Assembly: GCF_041270065.1 (NCBI RefSeq)
Contig: NZ_CP065958.1
Location: forward strand, 4,464,001-4,528,000
DNA from: Streptomyces fradiae
GTDB taxonomy: Bacteria; Actinomycetota; Actinomycetes; Streptomycetales; Streptomycetaceae
Length of the DNA: 64,000 nucleotides
Direction of reading: 5' to 3'
This document shows positions 14,817 through 23,573 of this stretch, piece after piece. Made by a program: the position numbers and the translations under genes. The notes below the pieces were generated by a model, which saw only the letters and a list, made by a program, of their open reading frames with translations, had not been told where the DNA came from and searched no databases. Each line of letters opens with the position of its first letter. The first letter of the stretch is position 1.

Positions 14817-15269
14817 TCAGACCGCGCCGGCGGTTTCCTCCGAGGCGGCCCGGCAGTCCGGGCAGAGGCCCTTGAAGACCACCTCGGCGTCGCTGACCTG
14901 CCACTCGGGCAGGCTGCCGCGGGGCGGGGCGGGGGCGGTGGCCGTCACGTTCTCCACGCGGCCGCACCGCAGGCACAGGGCGTGCTGGTGCGGCGGGCCG
15001 GAGATCTCGAAGACGGCGGGCAGACCGGGGCGGTCGAACTTGCCGACCAGGCCGGTCTCCTGGAAGTGCCGCAGCATCTCGTAGACGGCCTGGCTGGTGA
15101 GGGTGCCGAGCCGCTCGCGGGCGGTCGCGGTGATCGCCTCCACGTCGAGATGGCCGCCGGCGGCGAGCACGGTGAGCACCTCGAGGCGCGGACCGGTCAC
15201 GCGCAGGCCGACGTCGCGCAGGCGCTGGATCACGGCCTCGCGGCCCGTCAGCTCTTCCACGACTGCCAT
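14817..15269 (-). CDS. Fur-family metalloregulator
   Basis: A 150-residue Fur/PerR-type repressor. The N-terminal winged helix contains GLRVTGPRLEVLTVLAAGGH and TLTSQAVYEMLRHFQETGLV. The dimer domain contains the metal region HQHALCLRCGRVEN and a C-terminal GLCPDC, giving two CxxC structural-zinc pairs. It resembles Streptomyces CatR/FurA regulators, which usually sit beside a catalase, but no catalase is seen here. The 98-base gap to the LuxR gene and the 148-base gap to the methyltransferase suggest its own promoter. Confidence 0.9.
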   Translation of the reverse strand: MAVVEELTGREAVIQRLRDVGLRVTGPRLEVLTVLAAGGHLDVEAITATARERLGTLTSQAVYEMLRHFQETGLVGKFDRPGLPAVFEISGPPHQHALCLRCGRVENVTATAPAPPRGSLPEWQVSDAEVVFKGLCPDCRAASEETAGAV

Positions 15270-15417
15270 CTTCTCCGCCTCGCCCGCCCGCCATCCGATG
15301 CCTGGAGCCCGATGTCTGGTCGGCCCAAACCTTTGCGGGCATCGTACCTCTTGCCCATCCCTGGCGTCAGTGGATCCTCGGCCAGGTGTGAGCCAGGCGT
15401 GAGTACGGGAGCGGGGC

Positions 15418-16308
15418 TCAGTCGTCCGTCCGGCAGACCAGCAGCACGCTCTCCGTCCGGTCGTCGATCCGGTGCCGGCGGCGGCCCTCGATGTGCAGGC
15501 CGGCGGAGTGGAGTTCGGCGGCCAGGTGCTCGCCGTCCACGATCCACTTGTCGGTGCTGAGCACGACCCGCTCGGTGGAGAGCTTTCCGGTACGGGCCGA
15601 GTAGTACGTGATCCGCTCGCTCATCGTCCGCAGGTCGAAGGTCTGCCGGGCCACCACCCACTCGTCGATGCCGTCGAAGCGCGGCACCTGGAAGGCCCAG
15701 GTGCGCTGCGGATCGGCGACCAGGCCGGGCAGTAGATGGGCCGTGTAGTCGAGCGCGAGCGCACCGCCCGCCCCCAGGTGCGAGGCGATCTCGCGCAGCA
15801 GCCGGGGCCGTGCCTGCGGCGGTACGGCGGAGACCATCGCGCCCGCGAGCAGCGCGAGCCGGTAGTCGCCGTCGAGCCGCAGCTCCGAGAGGTCGGCCTT
15901 GGTGGTCACGACGAGCCCGGCGACCTGCGGACCGATGCGCCGGGCCCAGTTCTCGAGGCGCTCCAGGGCGGGGCCGTCCCGGTCCACGGCCTCCACGGCG
16001 AAGCCGTGCCGGGCGAAGGGGACGGCGAGCCGTCCGGCGCCGGAGCCGAGATCGAGAACGGGGCCGCCGGTGGACCGGGCGAGACCGAGGTACCGGACGA
16101 TGTCGGCGCTGTGCGGGCCGAGGAGCGCGTCGTGCAGCCAGACCGAGTCCTCGTCGCCGGGGGAGACGGATTCCAGTCCGGGAAGGGTGTCGGACGGGAG
16201 TCGGATCCCGGCGCCGGGGGCGGGCAGGTCGTATCGGGACGGCAGGACCGGGGCGAGCGGTGCGGGCACGGGCACGACGGGCAGGGAAGTGCCGCTCGGT
16301 GTGTGCAT
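15418..16308 (-). CDS. class I SAM-dependent methyltransferase
   Basis: About 296 residues from ATG 16308, preceded on its strand by GGAGGAG. The SAM-binding motif I is VLDLGSGAGRLAVPFARHG, with the acidic motif II (VEAVDRDGPALERLE) and LREIASHLGAGGALALDY further on. The C-terminal half has a substrate-binding beta region (TFDLRTMSERITYYSART) as in small-molecule methyltransferases. The N-terminal 45 residues are Pro-rich. The substrate is unknown; the gene lies next to the specialised-metabolism block but on the opposite strand from it. Confidence 0.85.
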   Translation of the reverse strand: MHTPSGTSLPVVPVPAPLAPVLPSRYDLPAPGAGIRLPSDTLPGLESVSPGDEDSVWLHDALLGPHSADIVRYLGLARSTGGPVLDLGSGAGRLAVPFARHGFAVEAVDRDGPALERLENWARRIGPQVAGLVVTTKADLSELRLDGDYRLALLAGAMVSAVPPQARPRLLREIASHLGAGGALALDYTAHLLPGLVADPQRTWAFQVPRFDGIDEWVVARQTFDLRTMSERITYYSARTGKLSTERVVLSTDKWIVDGEHLAAELHSAGLHIEGRRRHRIDDRTESVLLVCRTDD

Positions 16309-16516
16309 CGCTCCTCCAGGGGCTCGCTCGGTCCGTGCCGTCCGGGCGGGGCACCCGTGCCGCCGGGGCCGCGCCGCTGGGCTCCATCCTGACCTGCGGC
16401 GGATGGCCGGTTCCAGCGGATCCGGGGGCGTGAACACGCGATGGCGTGTGTCTGCCACGGGGGCGCGCGGAGGAGTCGTACGAGCCGGGGCCGGGGGCCG
16501 GCTGTCGGGGAGCCCC

Positions 16517-16558
16517 GGTTCAGAGCGGGCGGTTCAGAGCGGCCGGCTCAGAGCGGGC
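16517..16558. repeat. three tandem 14-base repeats across a stop codon
   Basis: The unit GGTTCAGAGCGGGC occurs three times in a row (16517, 16531, 16545), with one or two changes. The third copy includes the stop and last codons of the GNAT gene, so the repeat looks like duplication of the gene's 3' end. Confidence 0.75.
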
Positions 16559-17030
16559 GGCTCCGCCGGGTCCCGCCGTCGAGGGCCACGAAGCCGCTCC
16601 GCTCGTAGAAGGGGAGCGAGGGGTCGGGGTCCGCGGGGAGGGTGAGCCGCTGCTCGGTGGCCCCGTAGGCCCGCATCCGCTCGCTCGTCGCGGCGAGCAG
16701 GGCCGTACCGATGCCGGCGCGGCGGGATCCGGGGAGCACCGCGAGCGCGTACAGCTCGCCCTCGCCCGGTACGGGCACGCCGCCGGCCACCGCGCCGAGC
16801 AGGGTGCCGTCCGGCCCCGCCGCCACCAGCCAGCCGAGCCAGCCGGGCGCCCCGCCGGGAATTTCAATTTCCGCGCGGATACGGGGGAGTGCGCATTGCG
16901 CGGACACGAGCCGACGGGTGGGGATTTCGCCGAGTATTTCCGCGTAACTGTCCCGAATGCACTCCGCAAGCAGCCTGGATATCGTCGTCGCGTCGGCGGC
17001 TTCCGCCGCCCGCACGTCCGCCAGCTGCAT
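16548..17030 (-). CDS. GNAT-family N-acetyltransferase
   Basis: A 160-residue acetyltransferase from ATG 17030 (MQLADVRAAEAAD). The acetyl-CoA-binding motif A is LYALAVLPGSRRAGIGTALL (Q/R-x-x-G-x-G/A type). The C-terminal motif B is DPSLPFYERSGFVALDGG. The acceptor is unknown. The intergenic region before it contains lower-GC promoter-like sequence. Its last codons are part of a tandem 14-base repeat. Confidence 0.9.
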   Translation of the reverse strand: MQLADVRAAEAADATTISRLLAECIRDSYAEILGEIPTRRLVSAQCALPRIRAEIEIPGGAPGWLGWLVAAGPDGTLLGAVAGGVPVPGEGELYALAVLPGSRRAGIGTALLAATSERMRAYGATEQRLTLPADPDPSLPFYERSGFVALDGGTRRSRPL

Positions 17031-17135
17031 TGGTTCGTACCCTTCGACGTGCCGAGCTGAACGCCAACATACCCACAATAGCCGGGAATTCGTACGGAGT
17101 GTGACCGATGTGAAATCTACGAATTCCCTTAGTAA

Positions 17136-18047
17136 TTAATTCGGGAACGAGCAGCAGGCGATGATGAGCGGGGCGGCCGCGAGGCCGGCCGCCGCGATCG
17201 TCGCCAGTCCCCACAGCACCGGATGCCCGGCGCTGTGGGGGGTGAGGATGCGGCGCATGCGCAGCGCGGCCGAGGGTCCGCCGGCGCCGAAGGCCTGCCG
17301 TGGTGCCCGTCCCGAGGCCAGTGCGTACAGCGCGGTGGCCAGCGCGTCGCGCGAGCAACGGCGCAACGCCCGGTCGTCCGCGGCCATTTCGAGCAGCAGG
17401 GGCACGGCGGTGCTGCCGTGTCGGGCCAGCGGCAGATGCCGGAACGCCGCGGCGAACGCCTCCACCGCCGCGACCAGCAGATGGTGCCGGCCCGCGATGT
17501 GCGCCCGCTCGTGCGCGAGGGCGGCGGCCAACTGCGGTCCGGTCAGGGCGTCGAGGGCGCCGGACGACACCACCACGCGGCGCGAGCGGCCGGGCAGGCA
17601 GTAGACGGCGGGCCGCTCGTGCTCCAGGACGGTGACGCCGAGCCCCGCGTCGTACCGCCCGACCAGACGCAGGGTCTCGGCGTGCCGGCCGCGCTGCCGG
17701 CGCGCCCGCAGCAGCACCCGTACGAAACCGGTGACCGGGACGGCGAACACGCCGAGGGCGATGCCGAGGGCGGTGTACTCGAGGGCCGTGAACTGCACGA
17801 ACTCCTCGGCGGTCGGCAGCCGGAGCGCGAACAGCGCGTCGCTGAGCCGGTGGCCGGTCGCGCTCGGCAGGATCAGCTGGGCCGGCAGCAGCGCGGCCGA
17901 ACCGGTGAACAGCACGCCGCTCGCCACCCACACCGCGAGCGCGAGCCGCGGCACCTGCTGCGCCCAGCGGGCCCGCACGAGCAGCCAGGGGACGAGGAAG
18001 CCGGTGCAGAGGAGGAGGCCGAGCGGCGGCAGGGTGTGGTGGTTCAT
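17136..18047 (-). CDS. M56-family membrane metallopeptidase (BlaR1/MecR1-like)
   Basis: A 303-residue integral membrane protein with hydrophobic segments at about residues 8-25, 35-58, 88-112 and 275-298. The zinc-protease motif HERAH is at residues 179-183, followed by HIAGRHH. M56 peptidases cut BlaI/MecI-type repressors in response to an outside signal. There is no penicillin-binding sensor domain, as usual for the short actinobacterial versions. The start overlaps the blaI-type gene stop as ATGA, so the pair is one operon, with a CsoR-type operator in front. It ends with an unusual CCSFPN tail. Confidence 0.9.
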   Translation of the reverse strand: MNHHTLPPLGLLLCTGFLVPWLLVRARWAQQVPRLALAVWVASGVLFTGSAALLPAQLILPSATGHRLSDALFALRLPTAEEFVQFTALEYTALGIALGVFAVPVTGFVRVLLRARRQRGRHAETLRLVGRYDAGLGVTVLEHERPAVYCLPGRSRRVVVSSGALDALTGPQLAAALAHERAHIAGRHHLLVAAVEAFAAAFRHLPLARHGSTAVPLLLEMAADDRALRRCSRDALATALYALASGRAPRQAFGAGGPSAALRMRRILTPHSAGHPVLWGLATIAAAGLAAAPLIIACCSFPN

Positions 18048-18424
18048 CGGTCCACGTCCTGGGCGCGGCGGGCGGTGCGCAGCGCCGCGTCGAGGGCCGC
18101 CATGTCCTCGTCGGAGATGGTCTCCACGAAGCGGAGCAGCGCGGCGGGTCGGTCCTGGCTGTCGCCGAGCGCGTCCTGCATGAGCCCGGCGGTGTACTCC
18201 TCGCGGCTGCGCACCGGCTCGTACAGCCAGGCCCGGCCCGACTTCTCGCGGCGCAGCCAGCCCTTGCGGTGGAGTATGTCCGCGACGGTCATCACCGTCG
18301 TGTAGGCGACCCGGCGCCCCAGATTGATGTCGTCGACGATCTCGCGGACCGTGGCGGGCCGCTGCCAGGCCCACAGCCGGTCCATGATCTCGGCCTCCAG
18401 CTCTCCCAGCCGGCGCACGTGCAT
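18044..18424 (-). CDS. BlaI/MecI/CopY-family repressor
   Basis: A 126-residue winged-helix repressor: LGELEAEIMDRLWAW, PATVREIVDDINLGRRVAYT, then TVMTVADILHRKGWL with the DNA-recognition helix, and a C-terminal dimerisation helix. The family includes BlaI (beta-lactam), MecI and CopY (copper). It is translationally coupled to the M56 protease that would inactivate it. A copper-type CsoR operator lies 53 bases upstream, so its transcription probably responds to copper. Confidence 0.9.
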   Translation of the reverse strand: MHVRRLGELEAEIMDRLWAWQRPATVREIVDDINLGRRVAYTTVMTVADILHRKGWLRREKSGRAWLYEPVRSREEYTAGLMQDALGDSQDRPAALLRFVETISDEDMAALDAALRTARRAQDVDR

Positions 18425-18476
18425 CCCCTCCCCGCTCCGGGCGGCTCATCGTACGGGCCGCCACACCCGCTCAGGT

Positions 18477-18493
18477 ATACCCCCTAGGGGTAT
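18477..18493. promoter_or_regulatory. CsoR-type operator in front of the blaI-M56 operon
   Basis: ATACCCCCTAGGGGTAT is a near-perfect inverted repeat of the kind bound by Streptomyces CsoR (TACCC...GGGTA). It overlaps a possible -10 hexamer TATACC (minus strand, 18474-18479) upstream of the blaI-type start at 18424, and lies 95 bases after the csoR stop. This would make the operon copper-derepressed. Confidence 0.75.
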
Positions 18494-18587
18494 GACGCAT
18501 GTGGGTGGACGGCCCGGAGGGCGGCCCCTGTCCGGAACCGCCCTCGGAAGTACGTCAGGTCCGGATCGGACCCCGACCAGGTCCGGA

Positions 18588-18869
18588 TCAGGTCCGGATC
18601 AGGCGTGCGATCGCCTTCGACGCCTCGCCGACCTTGACCTTGGCCTGGTCTCCGCCGGCCTCGATGGCCTCCGTGACGCAGCAGCTGAGGTGCTCGTCGA
18701 GGAGGGCCACCGCGCAGGACTGGAGGGCCGCGTTGATCGCGGAGACCTGGGTCAGGACGTCGATGCAGTAGGTGTCCTCGTCGACCATCCGCTGCACCCC
18801 CCGGACCTGTCCCTCGATGCGCCGGAGGCGTCTGATGATGTCTTCCTTCTGCTGTACGTAACCGGCCAC
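18588..18869 (-). CDS. csoR: CsoR copper-sensing repressor
   Basis: A 93-residue, all-helical metal sensor. The copper ligands of CsoR are all present: Cys35, His60 and Cys64. The N-terminal helix IIRRLRRIEGQVRGVQRMV and the AINAALQSCAV segment are typical of the family. Cu(I) binding releases it from DNA. It lies 92 bases downstream of copA on the same strand, so copZ-copA-csoR may be one autoregulated unit. Four CsoR-like sites lie within 4 kb. The intergenic stretch before it has imperfect GGGGTGTTAC repeats. Confidence 0.95.
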   Translation of the reverse strand: MAGYVQQKEDIIRRLRRIEGQVRGVQRMVDEDTYCIDVLTQVSAINAALQSCAVALLDEHLSCCVTEAIEAGGDQAKVKVGEASKAIARLIRT

Positions 18870-18961
18870 GGCGGCCTCTCCCGTCAGTACGTCACATCAC
18901 GTCACGTCAGATCTCGGCGCTGCAAGGGGTGTTACGGGGTATCGCGGGGTGTTGCGGGGTG

Positions 18962-21235
18962 TTACTTGTCGGCGGCCTGGAAGCCGCGCAGCCGGAGGCT
19001 GTTGCCGACCACGAAGACCGAGGAGAAGGCCATGGCGGCGCCGGCGATCATCGGGTTGAGCAGTCCGGCCGCGGCGAGCGGCAGGGCGGCCACGTTGTAG
19101 GCGAAGGCCCAGAAGAGGTTCGAGCGGATGGTGCCGAGGGTCTTGCGGGAGAGCCGGATGGCGTCGGCCGCGGCCCGCAGGTCGCCCCGTACGAGGGTCA
19201 GGTCGCCGGCCTCGATCGCGGCGTCCGTACCCGTGCCCATGGCCAGCCCCAGGTCGGCCTGGGCGAGCGCGGCGGCGTCGTTGACGCCGTCGCCGACCAT
19301 GGCGACCGAACGCCCCTCGTCCTGAAGGCGCTTGACGACGTCGACCTTGTCCTGCGGCATGACCTCGGCGATCACCTCGTCGATGCCGACCTCGGCGGCG
19401 ACGGCCTCGGCGACGGCCTTGTTGTCGCCGGTGAGCAGGATCGGGGTGAGGCCGAGGGCGCGCAGCCGGCGGATGGCCTCGGCGCTGGTCTCCTTGACGG
19501 CGTCGGCGACTTCGAGGACCGCGCGGGCCTCGCCGTCCCAGGCGACCGCGATGGCGGTCTTGCCGGCGGCCTCGGCGGCCTCCTTGGCGGCCCGGAGGGA
19601 CGGGGTGAGCTCCATGGCCCATTCCTGGAGGAGCTTCTCGCGGCCGACGAGGACGGCGTGGCCGTCGACGACGCCCTGGACGCCGAGTCCGGGGATGTTG
19701 GCGAAGTCCTCGGGGGTGGGCAGGGTGCCGACCTTGGCGGCGGCGCCGGTGGCGACGGCCTGGGCGATCGGGTGCTCGGAGGAGTGCTCCAGGGCGCCGG
19801 CGAGGCGCAGGACGTCGGTCTCGTCCGTACCGGCGGCGGTGTGGACCTTGATGAGGGTCATCCGGCCGGTGGTGACGGTGCCGGTCTTGTCCAGGACGAT
19901 GGTGTCGACCTTGCGGGTGGTCTCCAGGACCTCGGGGCCCTTGATCAGGATGCCGAGCTGGGCGCCGCGGCCGGTGCCGACCATGAGGGCGGTCGGGGTG
20001 GCGAGGCCGAGGGCGCAGGGGCAGGCGATGATCAGTACGGCGACGGCGGCGGTGAAGGCGGCGGTGAGGCCCTGCCCGGTGCCGAGCCAGAAGCCGAGGG
20101 TGCCGAGCGAGAGCGCGATGACGATCGGCACGAAGACGGCGGAGATCTTGTCGGCGAGGCGCTGGGCGGCGGCCTTGCCGTTCTGGGCGTCCTCGACGAG
20201 CTTGGCCATGCGGGCGAGCTGGGTGTCGGAGCCGACGCGGGTGGCCTCGACGACGAGGCGGCCGCCGGCGTTCAGGGTGGCGCCGGTGACGGCGTCGCCG
20301 ACGCCGACCTCGACCGGCACGGACTCGCCGGTGAGCATGGAGGCGTCGACGGCGGAGGAGCCCTCGACGACGGTGCCGTCGGTGGCGATCTTCTCGCCGG
20401 GGCGGACCAGGAAGCGCATCCCGACCTGGAGTTCGGCGGTCGGTACGGTGACCTCGCGGCCGCCCTGGAGGACGGTCACCTCCTTCGCGCCCAGCTGCAT
20501 CAGCGCCTTGAGCGCGGCGCCCGCCTTGCGCTTGGAGCGGGCCTCGAAGTAGCGGCCGGCCAGGATGAAGGCGGTGACGCCGGCCGCGGCCTCCAGGTAG
20601 ATGTTCCCGGCGCCGTCGGTGCGGGCGATGGTGAACTCGAAGGGGTGCGTCATGCCGGGGGTGCCGGCGGTGCCGAAGAACAGCGCCCACAGCGACCACA
20701 GGAACGCGGCGATGGTGCCGACCGAGATCAGCGTGTCCATGGTCGCGGCGCCGTGCTTGGCGTTGGTCCAGGCGGCGCGGTGGAAGGGCCAGGCGGCGTA
20801 GACGACGACCGGCGCGGCGAGCGTGAGGCTCAGCCACTGCCAGTACTCGATCTGCAGGGCCGGGATCATCGCCATGGCGATGACGGGTACGGCCAGGGCG
20901 ACGGCGGTGATCAGCCGCTGCTTCAGCGGCCGCAGCTCGGCGTCGGCCCTCTCCTCGTCGGTGGGCCCGTCGGCGGCACCGGCGCCGGGGGTCTCGGTCC
21001 TCGGCGGCTCCGGCTCCTTGGCGGTGTAGCCGGTGGCCTCGACGGTCGCGATGAGCTCGGAGACGTCGATGTCGGCGTCGAAGGTGACCTTCGCCTTCTC
21101 GGTCGCGTAGTTGACGGTGGCCTCGACCCCGTCCATGCGGTTGAGCTTCTTCTCGATCCGGGCCGCGCACGAGGCGCAGGTCATGCCGCCGATGGCGAGC
21201 TCGACCTGGGCGGTGCCGGGGGTCGTCGTTGTCAT
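18962..21235 (-). CDS. copA: copper-exporting P1B-type ATPase
   Basis: A 757-residue copper pump. One N-terminal heavy-metal domain has GMTCASC (Cys20/Cys23). The transmembrane metal site is CPC (405-407, in [13 protein letters not shown]). The phosphorylation motif is DKTGTVTTG (Asp449), followed by the HP-dipeptide (SSEHPIAQA), GDGVND and the C-terminal hydrophobic pair. Length and domains are normal for Cu(I) export. The gene follows copZ by 111 bases and precedes csoR; regulation is expected through the operators at 21677-21773. The tail after the last helix is short ([10 protein letters not shown]). Confidence 0.97.
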   Translation of the reverse strand: MTTTTPGTAQVELAIGGMTCASCAARIEKKLNRMDGVEATVNYATEKAKVTFDADIDVSELIATVEATGYTAKEPEPPRTETPGAGAADGPTDEERADAELRPLKQRLITAVALAVPVIAMAMIPALQIEYWQWLSLTLAAPVVVYAAWPFHRAAWTNAKHGAATMDTLISVGTIAAFLWSLWALFFGTAGTPGMTHPFEFTIARTDGAGNIYLEAAAGVTAFILAGRYFEARSKRKAGAALKALMQLGAKEVTVLQGGREVTVPTAELQVGMRFLVRPGEKIATDGTVVEGSSAVDASMLTGESVPVEVGVGDAVTGATLNAGGRLVVEATRVGSDTQLARMAKLVEDAQNGKAAAQRLADKISAVFVPIVIALSLGTLGFWLGTGQGLTAAFTAAVAVLIIACPCALGLATPTALMVGTGRGAQLGILIKGPEVLETTRKVDTIVLDKTGTVTTGRMTLIKVHTAAGTDETDVLRLAGALEHSSEHPIAQAVATGAAAKVGTLPTPEDFANIPGLGVQGVVDGHAVLVGREKLLQEWAMELTPSLRAAKEAAEAAGKTAIAVAWDGEARAVLEVADAVKETSAEAIRRLRALGLTPILLTGDNKAVAEAVAAEVGIDEVIAEVMPQDKVDVVKRLQDEGRSVAMVGDGVNDAAALAQADLGLAMGTGTDAAIEAGDLTLVRGDLRAAADAIRLSRKTLGTIRSNLFWAFAYNVAALPLAAAGLLNPMIAGAAMAFSSVFVVGNSLRLRGFQAADK

Positions 21236-21346
21236 GAGGCTGCTCCTCGTTCCTCGCGTGGTACGGGTCGGGGGCCGGGGCCCGGGCGTGGTGGGCGAGC
21301 CCCGGCGGCCGGTGGGCGCGGGCGGCGCGCCGGTCGAGCCGGTCGG

Positions 21347-21637
21347 TCAGGCGCGGCCGGTCAGCTCGTAGCCGGCGTCGTCGACCGCCGCGGCGATGGC
21401 GGCGTCGTCGGGCGCGCCGCCGGTGGTGACGGTCACCAGGCCGCCGGCCACGTCGACGTCCACGGAGATGACGCCGTCGAGCGCGCTGACGGAGTTGGTG
21501 ATGGCGGTCTTGCAGTGGCCGCAGGTCATGCCGGTGACGGCGTAGACCGTGGTGGTGGCGTCGGCGACGGCGGTGGCCGTGGTCGCCTCGGCGGCGTTGG
21601 TGTGGCAGCTGTTGTCGGGGGTGCAGCAGGAACCCAT
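21347..21637 (-). CDS. copZ: CopZ-like copper chaperone with Cys-rich N-terminus
   Basis: A 96-residue protein with one heavy-metal-associated domain, GMTCGHC (Cys39/Cys42), from residue 31 on. The first 12 residues contain an extra metal-binding cluster (GSCCTPDNSCH), followed by an Ala/Thr linker. It delivers Cu(I) to CopA or CsoR. It is transcribed in front of copA and behind a pair of CsoR-type operators, divergent from the His-rich surface protein gene. Confidence 0.93.
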   Translation of the reverse strand: MGSCCTPDNSCHTNAAEATTATAVADATTTVYAVTGMTCGHCKTAITNSVSALDGVISVDVDVAGGLVTVTTGGAPDDAAIAAAVDDAGYELTGRA

Positions 21638-21676
21638 GTCGTCCTCCGTCGTCAGTGACCCGCTTGGGCCCGGTGG

Positions 21677-21693
21677 ATACCCTCGGGGGGTAT
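21677..21693. promoter_or_regulatory. CsoR-type operator before copZ
   Basis: ATACCCTCGGGGGGTAT, 40 bases upstream of the copZ start, matches the copper-operator pattern with one imperfect position in each arm. It is expected to control the copZ-copA-csoR genes. Confidence 0.75.
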
Positions 21694-21709
21694 TGGTGTG
21701 AGTCCATGT

Positions 21710-21726
21710 ATACCCCCCTCCCGTAT
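21710..21726. promoter_or_regulatory. degenerate CsoR-type site in the divergent copper promoter
   Basis: ATACCCCCCTCCCGTAT keeps a perfect left half (ATACCCC) but a weak right half. It lies between the two stronger sites in the copZ/surface-protein gap. It may be a secondary site or promoter material only. Confidence 0.45.
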
Positions 21727-21756
21727 CCCGTGCAAGTACGGATTCGACTTGACTTG

Positions 21757-21773
21757 ATACCCCCCAGGGGTAT
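21757..21773. promoter_or_regulatory. CsoR-type operator within the promoter of the His-rich surface protein gene
   Basis: ATACCCCCCAGGGGTAT lies between a -35-like TTGACT (21749-21754) and a -10-like TATGGT (21771-21776) spaced by 16 bases, so repressor binding would block the polymerase. The start codon of the downstream gene is at 21829. Confidence 0.8.
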
Positions 21774-21828
21774 GGTGAGGTGCATTGAAGGTGAAGAACC
21801 CAGCCACCCCACGTACGGGAGAGCAGCC

Positions 21829-22812
21829 ATGAACACCGGAGTGAAGATCACTGCCTTTGCCGCCGCGCTCGCCGCGACCTTCGGGACCGCGTACGGGGTC
21901 GGCAAGGGCGTCGGACCGGTCGACGAGCCGAAGAAGGCCGAGCACGGCGGCCACGCGGAGGCGGCGCCGAAGGGCGAGGGGGCCGCGGAGGGACATGCCG
22001 GTCACGCCGAGGGCGCGGCGAGCGCACCCGCCGCCGGCGGCCTGCAGGTCTCCGAGGGCGGCTACACCCTCGCCCTCGACACCCCGACCCCGGCGGTCGG
22101 CCGCAGCACCCTGAAGTTCGCCATCAAGGACGCGGCCGGCAAGAAGGTCACCGCGTTCACCACGGAGCACGGCAAGGAACTGCACTTCATCGTCGCCTCG
22201 CGCGACCTCACCGTCTTCCGCCACCTGCACCCGGTGAAGGCCGTCGACGGCACCTGGACCGTGGACGCGGACCTGCCGGCGGCCGGCGCGTACAAGGCGT
22301 TCGCCGACTTCAAGCCGGCCGACAAGGGCGCGAAGGGCGCGAAGGGGGTCACGCTCGGCGTGGACCTGTCCGTGCCCGGCGCGTACGCCCCGAAGCCCAT
22401 GCCGCCGGTGAACCCGACCGCCGACGTCGACGGCTACCAGGTGCGCCTCGGCGGCACCCTCGACCCGGGCAAGGCGGGCGAGCTGCGGCTCACCGTCACC
22501 AAGGCCGGCAAGCCGGTGACGAACCTGGAGCCCTACCTCGGCGCCTACGGCCACCTGGTCGCGCTGCGCGAAGGCGACCTCGCCTACCTGCACGTCCACC
22601 CGAACGCGGGCGGCCCCGGACCCGACGTCTCGTTCACCGCGACCGCGCCGAGCTCCGGCACGTACCGCCTCTTCCTCGACTTCCAGCACGAGGGGAAGGT
22701 CCGTACGGCGGCCTTCACCGTACGGGCCGGAGGTGCGGGTACGGCTCTCCCGGCGCCGTCCGAGGCGGGGCACGACGCGGGACACGATGCGGGAGCCCAC
22801 GCGCACGGCTAG
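21829..22812 (+). CDS. exported His-rich copper-responsive protein
   Basis: About 327 residues from ATG 21829 after GGGAG. An N-terminal signal or anchor (KITAFAAALAATFGTAYGVG) is followed by a His/Glu/Lys-rich linker with HGGHAE and GHAGHAE metal-binding repeats. Two beta-sandwich-like regions follow: VASRDLTVFRHLHPVKAVDG with TWTVDADLPAAGAYKAF, and LEPYLGAYGHLVALREGDLA with YLHVHPN. The C-terminus is again His-rich (GHDAGHDAGAHAHG). The paired HLHP/HVHP motifs suggest periplasm-side copper binding. It is divergent from copZ and shares its CsoR-controlled region. Orthologues are annotated only as hypothetical or heavy-metal-binding. Confidence 0.85.
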   Translation: MNTGVKITAFAAALAATFGTAYGVGKGVGPVDEPKKAEHGGHAEAAPKGEGAAEGHAGHAEGAASAPAAGGLQVSEGGYTLALDTPTPAVGRSTLKFAIKDAAGKKVTAFTTEHGKELHFIVASRDLTVFRHLHPVKAVDGTWTVDADLPAAGAYKAFADFKPADKGAKGAKGVTLGVDLSVPGAYAPKPMPPVNPTADVDGYQVRLGGTLDPGKAGELRLTVTKAGKPVTNLEPYLGAYGHLVALREGDLAYLHVHPNAGGPGPDVSFTATAPSSGTYRLFLDFQHEGKVRTAAFTVRAGGAGTALPAPSEAGHDAGHDAGAHAHG

Positions 22813-22877
22813 TCTGGTCCCGAACATTGGACTAGACCTGTAGGCGGCGTCGTGCGATCCATGGAGGAACGGACTCG

Positions 22878-23573
22878 ATGAGCAACCGTGCAGTGCTGGA
22901 GGTGATCGCCCTCGACGAGGAGGACGCGGTCGCTGCCCAGGCCGGTGGGGCGGACCGCCTCGAGCTGGTCACCGACATGGCGGCGGACGGGCTCACCCCG
23001 TCCACGACCGGCTTCAAGGCGATCCGCGCCGCGGTGGACATCCCGCTGCGCGTGATGCTGAGGCTGACGGACGGTTTCGCGGCGGGTGACATCGAGGCGC
23101 TCGTACGGCGGGCCGCCGAGCTCCGCGAGGCGGGCGCGACCGAGTTCGTGCTCGGCTTCCTCACCCCCGACGGCGATCCGGACCTGGTCGCGGTCGAGCG
23201 GCTGATCGCCGTCATCGACGGCTGCCGCTGGACCTTCCACCGCGCCGTCGACCGGGCCGCCGACCGCGACGCGCTGCGCAAGCAGCTCGCGGACCTGCCC
23301 GGCCTCGACACGTACCTCACGGCGGGCGCGGCCACCGGCGTCGACGACGGCCTCGCCACCCTCAAGGCCGAGGCCGCCCGGGCCCGCACCGGTGAACCCG
23401 GCTACGAGCCGCAGATCCTCGTCGGCGGCGGCCTCCGCCTCGACCACCTGCCCGAGCTCCGCGCCGCCGGCCTCGACGCCTTCCACATCGGCGGCGCGGC
23501 CCGCCCGGGCGGCTGGACGGCCCCGGTGTCGGTGGCCGCGGTACGGGAGTGGCGCGCGGCCCTGGACGCGTAG
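22878..23573 (+). CDS. cutC: CutC-family copper homeostasis protein
   Basis: A 231-residue TIM-barrel protein of the CutC family: LEVIALDEEDAVAAQAGGAD and RLELVTDMAADGLTPS at the N-terminus, then VMLRLTDGF (R-P-R-x-G-F position in other members), FHRAVDR, and the late GAATGVDDG and FHIGGAAR motifs. CutC has been linked to copper tolerance, but its reaction is unresolved. It lies 65 bases downstream of the copper-responsive surface protein and is probably cotranscribed with it. Confidence 0.9.
   Translation: MSNRAVLEVIALDEEDAVAAQAGGADRLELVTDMAADGLTPSTTGFKAIRAAVDIPLRVMLRLTDGFAAGDIEALVRRAAELREAGATEFVLGFLTPDGDPDLVAVERLIAVIDGCRWTFHRAVDRAADRDALRKQLADLPGLDTYLTAGAATGVDDGLATLKAEAARARTGEPGYEPQILVGGGLRLDHLPELRAAGLDAFHIGGAARPGGWTAPVSVAAVREWRAALDA

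Noticed and set aside
18870..18961. GGGGTGTTAC repeats after copA as an operator
   Set aside because: They are imperfect direct repeats without the inverted TACCC...GGGTA pattern; likely just leader sequence.
18929..21658. A very long open frame opposite copA/copZ
   Set aside because: High-GC antisense shadow; copA has full motifs and its own operators. The shadow translation is Gly/Asp-rich with no domain.
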